A stretch of 64,000 bases of DNA from Lottia gigantea (lineage: Eukaryota > Mollusca > Gastropoda > Lottiidae). Positions 44,472 through 55,383 of this stretch are shown in pieces. The stretch covers positions 1,241,592 through 1,305,591 of the forward strand of contig NW_008710050.1 in the NCBI RefSeq assembly GCF_000327385.1. Reading direction: 5' to 3'. Numbering within the stretch: position 1 is the stretch's first letter; the number at the start of each line of letters is the position of its first letter. Made by a program: the position numbers and the translations under genes. The notes beneath the pieces were generated by a model that was given only the letters and a program-made list of their open reading frames with translations, was not told the origin of the DNA and ran no database searches.

Positions 44472-44726
44472 TCCGTTGTATTGAAATCAATGAAGAATCT
44501 ATCGATCTGTGGGAGATTACAACCCAGTATTTATCTGAATATAATAGTTTGTGAAATGAAGTGGAACCATGATGTCTATTTTAAAACTATTACTCCCGTT
44601 ATCTCTTCTATTCCTCTATAAACTAATTTAATAATTCTTTTAGTTTGTCATCATAAGTATCTCCGCTATCTTCTTATACGTCGTACTCATCCAATAAATC
44701 TTTAACTAAACAATTTGTCATAATTC

Positions 44727-45236
<510 letters not shown>

Positions 45237-45249
45237 ATCGAAGCTAAAA

Positions 45250-45751
45250 ACATGTTGTTGTTACTCAGAGCAACATGCTATGTGATCTTTAGACAACTGA
45301 CCTATATAATTCAGCCTGTGTCACTACTGAAGTTGGACAAGTAGAACTTATTCCCATGTCTACACTTTGAGAGGAGTTCGGATCGTTTGTTTAAAGAAGT
45401 TTTCTAGGGGGCATTATCTATGTATCTATCAATCTATTTATCTAGAAATATTGAAACAGAATTTGAATCATGTTGTTTCTCAGAGTTTCACGTTATGCGA
45501 TCATCATAAAACTGGCCCATCTATACCAAAAGCCTATCGGATCATTCATAGAGAAAGGGTGATAACGGTTCAGTTACACATCAAATCCTTTAATACAGGA
45601 GGACCATCTTCTGTGACCATTCAAAAAAGTCACGCCCAGCTCTAACAGAAACCTCAATGGAATCACCATCACTTGCGTAAACCATTTAAAACGTGATCAC
45701 GACTTGTTTGATACAGTAGGACCATATTCTGTAACCCTTCACCAAGGATAC
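45250..45751 (+). pseudogene. Two tandem immunoglobulin-like domain relics
   Basis: The 45632-45751 frame reads NGITITCVNHL and then TVGPYSVTLHQGY, which is the F-strand cysteine and G-strand pattern of C2-set (CD80/nephrin-like) Ig domains. About 118 bases upstream, 45559-45626 reads VITVQLHIKSFNTGGPSSVT, a related copy without the cysteine. The leading parts also repeat: 45257-45310 and 45470-45520 share a GTTGTT-CTCAGAG-ATGC/TGATC pattern. The two copies lie in different frames with stops between them and the CTAT microsatellite abuts them. I read this as a degraded fragment of a host Ig-superfamily gene, not a working exon. Confidence 0.4.
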
Positions 45752-46007
45752 TGACCAACTGTTAAAAGGAAAATTCGATGACAATACCAGCATGTGTCCA
45801 TGGGGTTAGACTCCCGAAACAACATGATAAATATTTCAGGAAAATATAGTGATTTGGTGGTTTAGTTAAAATATTTTAGAGATTCTCCAATCAGATGACT
45901 AGAAAGCTAAAAGTATTTTCAATCACTAGATAGATGCAGAGAAGTGTCACACGATGAATAATCCAATCTGTATTAGAGACAGTTACGCCAATATGTAGCT
46001 AAGTTAC

Positions 46008-46240
46008 TCGGTTTTAGTGCTCACAGCTCAAAATTTGAGTCAGAATTTTTGGCGTGTTAAAGTTAAGAAGATGACTTGTATTTTCGTGAGACTCTGCCAT
46101 ATATAGAAAAGACAGATAATAAATATCTCAAATTTCACTTTCTGTTTTTGAAGATATGATACGCTCTAAGTACATTTCTAGTGCTTCTGAAGACTATTTA
46201 CGAAGATCCACATCATCCCACTAAAGTTGCGAACCTGTGT
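46008..46240 (+). repeat. Dispersed repeat B, diverged copy
   Basis: TCGGTTTTAGTGCTCACAGC, CATATATAGAAAAGACAG, AGTACATTTCTAGTGCTTCT and GAAGACTATTTACGAAGAT mark this as an older B copy. Confidence 0.55.
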
Positions 46241-46534
46241 ATCCTGTTGGTTTCGTGTACTAATGACCTCAAGGCGAGCTTTCTGTAATTCTGCTCCGCT
46301 CCACTTCAACATTTTTCATAATTGGAGACCTGAATAAAGTGGACCCGTTAAGTATACATATTATTTACAATATATCTAACAAGTCTGACATGAAATATAC
46401 GTTTCTATTTCCAAAGTATGAAAATATGGAAGAAAAATGAGCAGTTTTCTGACAGTTCGAGACTGGAAGTCTGTCAGTATTTCAGAATACAATCTCAGTG
46501 AACAGTAAGTTGTGTACATTGGTTATTTCTTTAT

Positions 46535-46850
46535 AAACATATCTGATAGCTGACGATGGTTGAGAGACTCTTTAAGAGAGCGTTGGTGACAGACTGGTAA
46601 ATGGATTTGGTAGAAACTTTACAGATAGAAATACAATCTTTTCTTTTCCTTCGACACAAGTTTATTTTTGGTGATAGGTTATATAAGCAGATAGACTTTT
46701 TAAGAGATCGGTGGTGACAAACTAGTGATTGTAAGTTCAACACATAGGAATAAAAGTATGTTTTCTTGTCTATAGACACAACTTGGAAATTGGTGATAGT
46801 TTATAGAATCAGATAGATTCTTAAAGATGACAAACTGGAGAACGTAACCT
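46535..46850 (+). repeat. Degenerate tandem repeat of about 130-150 bp, two to three copies
   Basis: AAGCAGATAGACTTTTTAAG then AGATCGGTGGTGACAAACTA recurs as ATCAGATAGATTCTTAAAGA then TGACAAACTGG, and earlier as GAGACTCTTTAAGAGAGCGT then TGGTGACAGACTGG. The minus-strand frames here follow the repeat. Confidence 0.6.
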
Positions 46851-46884
46851 GAGCAATATTTACTAAAAGCTAAACCATCCAAGT

Positions 46885-46962
46885 ATTAAATAACGGAACA
46901 CAGCAATGTAAATTGTTGAAACGTTGTGTACAATAAAACTAAGGAGTGTTCCGTTATTTAAT
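46885..46962. repeat. Perfect 17-bp inverted repeat around a 44-bp loop
   Basis: ATTAAATAACGGAACAC (46885-46901) pairs with GTGTTCCGTTATTTAAT (46946-46962). It could be a tiny palindromic MITE or a structured RNA/DNA hairpin. Confidence 0.8.
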
Positions 46963-47024
46963 GTGATCTCTACCCCTAAATGGATTAATCAAATTATTTG
47001 TTATAAGTGATAACATATGAAAAG

Positions 47025-47370
47025 TTTAAAGGTATACTACCTCTTAGGATGACCATGTAAATATATAATCTGAATTCATTTACTCTTTGATCATCAGTAG
47101 AATTACCTGGTGTCATAACTCTACAACAGAATCTCTCTATATTCTAATATATTCATAAAACTCAGTAATCATTCATGAAACTAAATGATTTTGAAAACAT
47201 GCTTGGAAGCGTTTTTCAACGATTATTTAGTTTAATAGATATATTGTCTTATATAGAGATTCTATTCTTTAGTCATGACACCTGTTAAGTCCAACTGATG
47301 AATATATACACTTATTGACCAAGTTTGAGACTTTAAATTTTATGTCCATTTTAAATGGAGTATTCTTTAA
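47025..47370. mobile_element. TTAA-flanked MITE (copy 2)
   Basis: The left end TTTAAAGGTATACTACCTCT and the right end (minus strand TTAAAGAATACTCCATTTAA) match copy 1 at 5475-6039. So do the internal blocks ACCTGGTGTCATAACT and TAGTCATGACACCTGTTAAG and the GTGTATATATTCAT motif. It is shorter than copy 1 and has a different, AT-rich core. TTAA occurs at both borders. Confidence 0.75.
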
Positions 47371-47721
47371 TAAATGGTGAATGGAAATTATTTGCAATAT
47401 CTACAGACAGAAAGAAATAAAATGCTTATTATTGATAACTGATTCCATCAAGATTTTGCTGACAAACTTCTGAATGACCTTTTATGCGATTTTTACAGAT
47501 TGATTCAACTGAAAGACAAGTTATCGACGAGGTAAAATCATCAACGAGACAGTTGTATGGCGGTTGATGTCTGAAAGGTTGATGAATTATAGAAGACGGC
47601 AGAGCAATCTTCATTTTCAAGAGTAATATTGTCCATCTAGATTATTTTTCAAGACTTTACGGTATTAATTAGATAGAAGAACCGAATAAACGAGGTATAG
47701 GTTTTGACAAGATTATTTTCT

Positions 47722-48150
47722 TCTATTTCTACTGTATCGAGCACCGTACACCGTACCGTACATCGTACAGGTAGGAATGGATGATGTACGGTGTACTATG
47801 CGGGATACAGTAGAAAATAGAACAAGTGAACACACGAGGTACGGGTCCGGACACGGTGCAGACACGATCCGCTTCTACTATTTTCTACTGTATCGATAAA
47901 TCCGGCACCGTACACCTCACCGAACACCGTACATCATATATACTTACCTTTACGGTGTACGGTGTGTGGTGTGATGTACGGTGTGTGGTGTGATGTACGG
48001 TGTGAGATGGTCGATGCAGTAGAAAATAGAACAAGTGAACACACGAGGTACGGATCCGTACATGATTCGCTTCTACTATTTTCTACTGTATCGATAATCC
48101 ACACCTCACACCGCGCGGGACACCGTACATCATCTATTCTTACCTTTACT
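47722..48150. repeat. Alternating inverted-repeat array (palindromic)
   Basis: A block A (TACTATTTTCTACTGTATCG then CACCGTACACC-type text) alternates with its inverse A' (GATGTACGGTGT...CAGTAGAAAATAGAA). The order is A (47722), A' (47778-47820), spacer, A (47872), A' (47990-48032), spacer, A (48072). The spacers share AACAAGTGAACACACGAGGT then ACGGRTCCG. The repeat period is about 200 bases. It is rich in CCGTAC/GTACGG steps and can form long hairpins. No gene was recognised. Confidence 0.85.
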
Positions 48151-49442
48151 CGTCTATTCTCAACTCAATACAGAAGCACAATTTCTCAATGACTCAACGC
48201 ACGTTGGCTTTTCAGGATTTTAAAACAAATTCTCGCTATTTTTGAAAACGTTTTTATCTGAATGAGTAATAGGTATTTTATATTGGTATATTATGAAATT
48301 CCACAATTGAAGAAAATAAATACTGGGCATTACAATGAATATATAGCTTACTATTACGTCATCATAGTACTAATATATACCTGACGTTTGTTTGTTTTAT
48401 AAACGTATCTTCTGATCTTCATAATACCTACTAGAGATGACGAGTCATGTGACGTCATATACTGACCTTTCAGTGGTATGGTTTGGTGTACAACTGAAAA
48501 TAAAGTACAAAGATCTTTACCAGTCAAAAATGGGATCAGTCTAAACGTTCTAAGCTTGCTATTTTTCAAACCATCTATGAGAATTTCATATTTTCGTCTG
48601 TCTGTTTTAAGATTTTTTTTTTTTGTACCTATGATTTAATTCTACTCATTTTTTTTTCTATTTTTGCTAAATTATCATTTTTGTTTATTATTCTTTATAT
48701 TCATTATGATAATTCAGGAAACAAAAATGAAAAATAAGTAGAATTTAATCATTATCAACAAAATTAAACACGTCCTAAACAAACCACAGTTATACGGGGT
48801 TAATATTTTAAGAATTTGTTTTTATAGACTGAATCCATCAATATCGAACCATTTTAAATTTACTTAGTGTAAGTTACAGAGTGGTTGAGTCTCATACTTT
48901 ACGTGGGATTTGTGAAAGGATACTATGGACACTGGTACAAGTTGCTGGCATAATCAAATAAACTAGAGGTTTTAGACCTTTTTTATTTCCCTCTCATAAA
49001 ACTTCCCCCTTAAAAGCCTAACTATTTTTTGATTTTCTCCTAGGTTTTCTCTTCATTTTTTCATGTCGGAGAATATAGACTGATCAGATAAAACGACTTA
49101 AATTATTATTGTCCAAAATGTTATCCTGGACTACAAAACGCCTCATTACCTCTCAAATTACTCCCAGGTTGAAAAAGAATGAAATATTCTAGAACAGTAC
49201 AGTCCACAAAATCAGATATTTCAATATGCAAATCTTTCAGTCAAGAAATTAACGACAGTCTGCGATGTAAATTGTGTTATATTCTAGTTCGTGATATAGG
49301 GGGTGTTAGCAACATTCTTTTTTTATCATAATATAACATGTGATCAGTTCCCTCCCTTGAACTTTTAAAATTCATCAGTCAAGTCACTATAATTAGTTTT
49401 GTTTGTACCTTCCTATTTGTAGTGTGTATCGTGTATGTTGAG
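48151..49442. other. No gene recognised
   Basis: AT-rich sequence with poly-T runs (48612 and 48650) and no repeat family that I could match. Confidence 0.4.
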
Positions 49443-49500
49443 CAGCTAAGATGGGTGTGGCGCCAGGCAGGGTGTGATTACTCTTCTAGACGCTGAAAGC
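49443..49500 (-). repeat. Dispersed repeat K fragment
   Basis: GTGGCGCCAGGCAGGGTGTG and ATTACTCTTCTAGACGCTG are the reverse complement of K. Confidence 0.6.
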
Positions 49501-50274
49501 ACATAAAAAATATGATTTTAAACGTTTAAGAACCGAATCAATTCAATTTTTTCGATTATATTCTTGGGAGAACCCTTGCGAGACTTGCGACTATGACGCC
49601 TACACAGTTGCCGCATTTTGAAATTGGCCTCGATAGTTAATTGTCCTACCATTGAATCAGTCTGTCACTACTGATATCTTAAAGCAAACAACCGAAGTAA
49701 CGTTATAGTGTGATATCTTTGATAAAGATGTAATTGGCAAGATGTCGTTGAACAATTCTATCATAGATGTCTTAATCCGATTTCAATCTCAATTTCAAAT
49801 CAAACGTCTAATTGTTTATAAATCAATACTATCAGCTTCTTAAAACATGATGAAATGTGGAATTATCTCCCATTAATTGGACTGGTCGAATAATCTCCAT
49901 TGTATGGCCAGTAATTGATAGAGAAGGGTAGACTAAAGAAACACTTTAATCCGTTTGGAAATATCCATTCTATTCAGAATAAGCTCTACAATTGATGTAT
50001 TGAGCACTACTTTAACTGTGAGAATTGTGTAAGCTTCGAATTATTGAATTAATTTCACAATTTGAGATTTTAATTTGCACTTCACGTCCTCAGATGCAAT
50101 ATAACTGTTGGTTTTTCTATCGTAAACCAATCTGAAGCGACTACTAACTGATCTATCGTGTATTATTAAATGGCAAAATAATGGAATACTTATAAGCCTA
50201 CACGCATAAATATAGAGTAAGTTTACATTAGTCTGTATTTGAGCCTTTAACGGGTTATAAATATTATTGTGAAT

Positions 50275-50495
50275 TGTAAAGAGGTTTTCTAAAATTTCCA
50301 TGTGTATCGGGAACACACAATTTCTCAAAAACGAAGTGTTTGATGACGTCACTAGGCAAACTGATTAGTGACGTCATCAAAAACTTAGTTTTTGAGAAAC
50401 TTCAAGAACTGTAGACGTCTGATTGGAAATTGGGATGGTGCAATCAATTTCCCCGAAATACTTAACAAAATTTAAAAACCTCTTTTCAATCTCTT
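50275..50495. mobile_element. Family E palindromic MITE copy
   Basis: The left arm TTGTAAAGAGGTTTTCTAAA with ATGTGTATCGGG is inverted in the right arm ending TTTAAAAACCTCTTTTCAAT. A strong inner palindrome is present: TTTCTCAAAAACGAAGTGTT followed by TGATGACGTCACT pairs with AGTGACGTCATCAAAAACTT followed by AGTTTTTGAGAAA. The minus-strand open frame here is a by-product of the palindrome. Confidence 0.7.
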
Positions 50496-50526
50496 TGATT
50501 TCTAATTGTCTGATAAAATTCTCTAA

Positions 50527-51045
50527 TTTTCATCTGAAAACATGACTAGCGTTGTATTTGGGTGGGTGCGGATGGTGGGAGTTGGGGTGGCACCACTGAT
50601 CGGTAACCAACCCTTCCATCTGAAAACATGACTAGCGTTGTATTTTGGTGGGTGGGGATGGTGGGAGTTGGCACCACGGATCGGTAACCAATCCTTCCAT
50701 CTGAAAACATGACTAGCGTTGTATTTGGGTGGGTGGGTGGGGATGGTGGGAGTTGGCACCACGGATCGGTAACCAATCCTTCCATCTGAAAACATGACTA
50801 GCGTTGTATTTGGGTGGGTGGGGATGGTGGGAGTTGGGGTGGCACCACGGATCGGTAACCAAACCCTTCATCTGAAAACATGACTAGCGTTGTATTTGGG
50901 TGGGTGGGGATGGTGGGAGTTGGCACCACGTATCGGTAACCAATCCTGCCATCTGAAAACATGACTAGCATTGTATTGGGTGGGTGGGGATGGTGGGAGT
51001 TGGCACCACGGATCGGTAACCAATCCTTCATCTGAAAACTGGTAG
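50527..51045 (+). repeat. GC-rich minisatellite of 78-88 bp per unit, six full copies
   Basis: Units start CATCTGAAAACATGACTAGC and contain a GGGTGGGTGGGGATGGTGGG block and GGATCGGTAACCAATCCTTC. Length varies with the number of GGTG steps. The G-rich block could form G-quadruplexes. Minus-strand open frames (VFRWKDWLPIRGAN type) are by-products. Confidence 0.95.
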
Positions 51046-51832
51046 TTATTCAGATTCAGTTACCGAAAAACAAAACTGTTCAGAATTTTCTTCAAACGAA
51101 ACTAACTTGAATTTGAATCTTGGAACAGATCTATTCGGGTGGGACCCAAAAAAAAAAAAATCCCAAAATAAACTCCCAAAAATTGGGTAAATTTGTTACA
51201 TTCTAAGCTTTGATACTTTATGAATAATCCTTAAATGAAATATCTTATTGTTTCAACTTAATCATTCAATATAAGACGGGGAATGTGAGTAAATGATCAG
51301 ACAACTCTATCAATTTGATGTGGACATACTGACCGAGTCCATTTCCATCCTGATAGCCAGTTATAAATGACAGCACGACAGTTAAAGTAGCCACTCTAGA
51401 TAGATCTGATGTCGGAATGGAATGGACAAGAAAGAAAATTAAGTGATTAATTTAGAATTGGCACACTTGATAGATGTCCACAGACGTATCTGGTCAATGA
51501 TTCTTTCTAATTAGTCTCCATTCTCACAGTGAAAATTTCAAGTTAAAATTACAAGTCGCTCCAGCAAAGTTACACTAGAAGAACTAAATGACCAAGTCCA
51601 AGTTAATCAAATTAAAATTAAATAATTTCGTTTATTTTTTTTCCGATAATTTTCGTCTCCATTGTCATCTAACAAGTTTTTACACCAAGACAAATCTCCT
51701 TTCTGAGCCTAAGGTACGATTGGTGGAACGGATTGTGAATCTGTTTAACCTTGTCATGCATTTTATAATATTTATTCGCCAGTAAAAATAACAAAAAATA
51801 GATTATAACTATGCATATATTATCAGTGGCAA

Positions 51833-51924
51833 NNNNNNNNNNNNNNNNNNNNNNNNNNNNNNNNNNNNNNNNNNNNNNNNNNNNNNNNNNNNNNNNNNNN
51901 NNNNNNNNNNNNNNNNNNNNNNNN
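51833..51924. other. Assembly gap (92 N)
   Basis: Unknown bases adjoin a long C homopolymer in repeat H. Homopolymer or repeat collapse is the likely cause. Confidence 0.99.
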
Positions 51925-52050
51925 CACCCCCCCCCCCCCCCCCTCGCAGCCCTGAAAGCAAGTTTTTAGGGCAAAAGTCTCATAACTAGGCTAGATATCT
52001 CAGATATCTCCCCACGCTCGAACGATTCGAACTGATAAACGAACCCGAAA
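51925..52050 (+). repeat. Family H repeat copy beside the assembly gap
   Basis: A C run of about 18 followed by TCGCAGCCCTGAAAGCAAGT matches 31661-31700. CAGTGGCAA lies just left of the gap (51824), a hAT-like start, so the gap probably lies inside this element. Confidence 0.45.
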
Positions 52051-52099
52051 TACCCCAAAATATACTGGCGAAACTCACGAGGATTACGAAGAAGTATTT

Positions 52100-52325
52100 C
52101 AATCATAAGTCAGTAGGTATTTCATAATGGAAACTGATATCAGGTGATTAGAAAAGTAAGTATCCGCACGACGACAAATATTGCTGATTGTTATGCCTGT
52201 TATTGAAGTACTTAAACATTATTATTTTTCTGGGGAGGAGGGGCACTTAGTGGAGGCCTGTAGACTTGGTTCAACCAGTCCCTATGGCAGTTGAGCCACT
52301 CCCACCAGTGCTGCTCAACATATAC
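52100..52325 (+). repeat. Dispersed repeat K with an inserted family G end
   Basis: GTAGGTATTTCATAATGGAA and TATCAGGTGATTAGAAAAGT are K. CCAGTGCTGCTCAACATATA at 52306 resumes K text. Between them (about 52235-52300) lies a family G end, GTAGACTTGGTTCAACCAGT then CCCTATGGCAGTTGAGCCAC. Confidence 0.5.
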
Positions 52326-52639
52326 AACAAATAGGAAGGTGAAATGAAAAAAATAGTGACTTGACTGATCAATTTTAATAGTTCAAGGGAGGTAACTGAT
52401 AAAAACATTGTTGAAACATTGAATACGCCAATGAAAACAATGACCATGTTGAGACTTCGTGTTTGATTGACCAGTCGGCTAATAGAAATAGCAATAAAAA
52501 ATATTTCTCCCCATTTTACCCTTAAAGTTTGTTAGATTGTCATCTTGAAACTTCAACTGCACCTAAAATATAGAAGACCGTCGGGAAAAGTTTCAAAAAA
52601 CCCAAAAGGAATGGAAGGCTTTTTTTTCCATTTTACACT

Positions 52640-52860
52640 TCGAACACAGATAGCCATTATATTGGAATCTTTGCGATATTTACAGGTCTGAATGTTCCGC
52701 GTGTTTCTATTTTCATAGCCACAGGAGACCTTCGGAAAAATTTGCTATGATATGGCTTTGTCTTTGACCGGCCAGTAACACAGGCATGAAAATACTACTA
52801 TATTGAAACTTTGAGATATTTACAGGTCTGAATACGACATATTTCCCTTTTAATTTTTAA
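52640..52860 (+). repeat. Dispersed duplication of a TATTTACAGGTCTGAAT block
   Basis: TATATTGGAATCTTTGCGAT ATTTACAGGTCTGAATG at about 52656 recurs as TATATTGAAACTTTGAGATA TTTACAGGTCTGAATAC at about 52799. The copies are about 137 bases apart and otherwise weakly similar. Confidence 0.5.
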
Positions 52861-53225
52861 TTTAAAACTTCAATTTTCACCTAGGTGATAATTTTTGAAA
52901 TTTTCTACCACGCGCTAATTATCGGATCGATCTGAAAATTACAGGATATAGACAGAATGCCCATACAAATAAAACTGCGTCATAAAATTTTCCAAATCAC
53001 TTCTAGTTTGGGCGACTTTATAACAAACCTGAATACAATAATGCCTAAATGACAACCAAATGTACCATACAAAACGAAATGGTTACGAAATGGTTGTCGA
53101 ATTGACTCTACTGTAGGGCAAAGGAATTTGGAGAGTGGCATTACTTGATCTGAGAGGGTTAGACCGAAACATCTGCCTTTATTCCAGCCTCTGCTAGCTA
53201 TGGTGCCAAACCCAAATATATTTGG

Positions 53226-53577
53226 AAATGAAATGAAATGAATGGAGTTTTACGTCCTACTTTTCTGCACCATGTGGGCTAATGAAGACGGACAGCGCCA
53301 TGCAGGGTGCAATGGGGGAAATTATGCCAGGACAGCGGCATTAACCTGCTCTTTTTCGATTTCACCTGTCGAGGGATCTTTAACGTGTACAGCCTGGTTT
53401 ATTGTCCCATCCGAATGACTAGACGCTTTTTCCATGTCAGCCCCTCTTAACTGCGACACTGACAGGGGGAAAACTGGTTGAAAAATCCGAAGGTATCATC
53501 TCGACCTTTGCTGGGATTGAACCCTGGACCTTCAGGTTAGCGAGCAAGCGTCAAACTCACTGAGCTCCCCCAAACAT
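53226..53577 (-). mobile_element. tRNA-derived SINE, near full length (family S)
   Basis: On the minus strand the element starts at about 53577 with a tRNA-like head. It has an A-box-like GAGCTCAGTGAGTTTGACGC and a B-box-like GGGTTCAATCCC about 35 bases later. A body of about 270 bp follows, and the tail is CATTTCATTTCATTTC. A promoter head, unrelated body and simple-repeat tail define a SINE. Imperfect flanking repeats (CCCAAATATA / CCCAAACATA) may be its target duplication. At least nine shorter copies occur in this window, so it is the most complete reference copy here. Confidence 0.8.
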
Positions 53578-53771
53578 ATGGATATTTTTGTAGTTCAGAC
53601 ATACCAGCCTTATCCGCCAACACCACTATGTCACGTCTGAGGTTTCTTCAAAGTTATTTTAAACGATACTGCTCTTTCGATGGCCATTTAAAACTGCATG
53701 CGTGGCCAAAAGTTCAAGGATCACAAAGAGAAGCAATACTAACAAAACGAAAGTTACGTTGATGTAACACA

Positions 53772-54038
53772 CTAAATTACAGTCACCGTAATGGTAATGT
53801 AATATGTTAGAAAAAAGGCGTCTTTGAAGGTGTGGAAAATTCCTACACTGTTTTTCGGACTCCAGCCGATAACTGTCACAAAATCCATCAGAGACTGATG
53901 GAGGAAGATAATTCGGACAATACTGGCGGGAATTGCCTGCTTTGCTCTAGAGACATCCGCCATGGTACTCGAACAAAACCTAAAACTACGATGATAGTTT
54001 TTAAAAGTGAAGTGTTGTTATCAAATGATTTATTTTGA
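53772..54038. other. Unassigned open stretch on both strands
   Basis: On the minus strand a GCCATGG start (53963) opens MADVSRAKQAIPASIVRIIF for 63 codons. On the plus strand the overlapping frame reads DNTGGNCLLCSRDIRHGTRT. Both look protein-like and at most one can be real. The block is GC-richer than its flanks. It lies between the SINE at 53577 and the peptidase gene. Confidence 0.25.
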
Positions 54039-54649
54039 AACTTGGTGATTAATATTTACTACAATACAGTGTATAGATACAGTTTTGTCATAACATCAAT
54101 TGAGGGATTTAATAAAGGTAAATTCAATACTGTTCTTGATAAACGATGGACCTTATCTGGACTGTAATCATGGTCACATTATACTTTTAATTTTCAACTT
54201 CATCCATTATAATTGGTTGAGATCGTGTATGACGTAAGAAGGGTATTTCCCTGTAGAAACTATGTAAGTGAAATTGAGGTATATGCAAAATGCCCTGACG
54301 AATAACTGGAAGAGTGGTGATGGATCAATTTTCAGCTCAGGTCCTCTTAACATTTAAATTCTAGCTCATATTTATAACCACTCTGTTGATGAACGTATAC
54401 CGGAAAGAAAACAATTTTTACTTTAAATATAGTTGAATAATAATAATCTCAGAGAGAATCTTGTTTTCTGTCAAATCAGACCAACCATTATAACTAAATA
54501 AACTTTGAGTAGATTACAATTTTGGCCTGATTAAAATCACATGAGATGTTGATACTTTATTATTTGACCTGTGATTGATTATAAACAATCAGTCATACGA
54601 TGATCAAGGCTTGGAAACAAGGTCTGACAACTTTTTTAACAGAACAAAT

Positions 54650-54721
54650 TAAAGGGTGGGCGAGCGATTTCAAACACAGTGAACAGAAAAAACAGAATTT
54701 AAATCACACTTCAACTTACAG
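54650..54721 (+). other. Candidate 5' UTR exon of the peptidase gene and its donor site
   Basis: The segment ends in ACAG followed by GTAAGA at 54722, a near-perfect donor. The matching acceptor lies at 55347-55348 after a pyrimidine-rich run (TTTTAATCTTCATATTTCAG), leaving 35 bases of 5' UTR before the ATG at 55384. The intron would be 627 bp. The 5' boundary of this exon is arbitrary because I could not recognise a core promoter. Confidence 0.45.
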
Positions 54722-55348
54722 GTAAGAATTGTTTGATTGTTAAATTTTTACTGATTTATAAGGTAAAGCAGACACATCACTAACCCTGTTTGTCTTTAAA
54801 ATATACATTAGCTAAAACTGTATTCATTAAATTAGGAATTATCATCATATCAAAATCTTTCATTGAACAGTGATTAATTTTTGAAATTCTGAGATATAGT
54901 CCATCATCGTTTCAATCAGGAATTAAAACATCAAAAAACTAAAAAATATAAACTAATAAGATATTGTTTCGAGGAACACAGATTTTGGAAGAGAGATGCC
55001 AAGGCTTCCAGTGATAATCTTGTGCTTTCTTGAACAAGGGTGTTCTGGAACTAGCTTGATTAGATCGGCACGTCCACCCCCATTTTCCCCTCATTCCAAA
55101 TCGGGTACATAAGAACGGTTGAAAAGTACTGCTAGATCAATCCAAAAATCTAAAACAAACCAATTAGAAGAAATGGACAATGTCACGTGACATGGCAATG
55201 TCCTACCTAGTCTTTAGACGTCTTCTGTATGTATATTTCAAATCATCAACAGGTAAAATTAGAATTGTGTTAACCAAGTCAAGGGGAATACCTGTTTGAA
55301 TATCAGAATACTTTCTTTTATATTTCTGTTTTAATCTTCATATTTCAG

Positions 55349-55383
55349 GTTTCTCTTCTTGGTTGTAAAACAACTTGAACAGA
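55349..55383 (+). other. 5' UTR portion of the peptidase coding exon
   Basis: The stretch lies between the predicted splice acceptor (AG at 55347-55348) and the start codon. No other ATG occurs in it, so the 55384 ATG would be the first in the exon. Confidence 0.45.

Noticed and set aside
50523-51031. Pro-rich minus-strand frames
   Set aside because: They are explained by the array with GGGTGGGTGGGG blocks.
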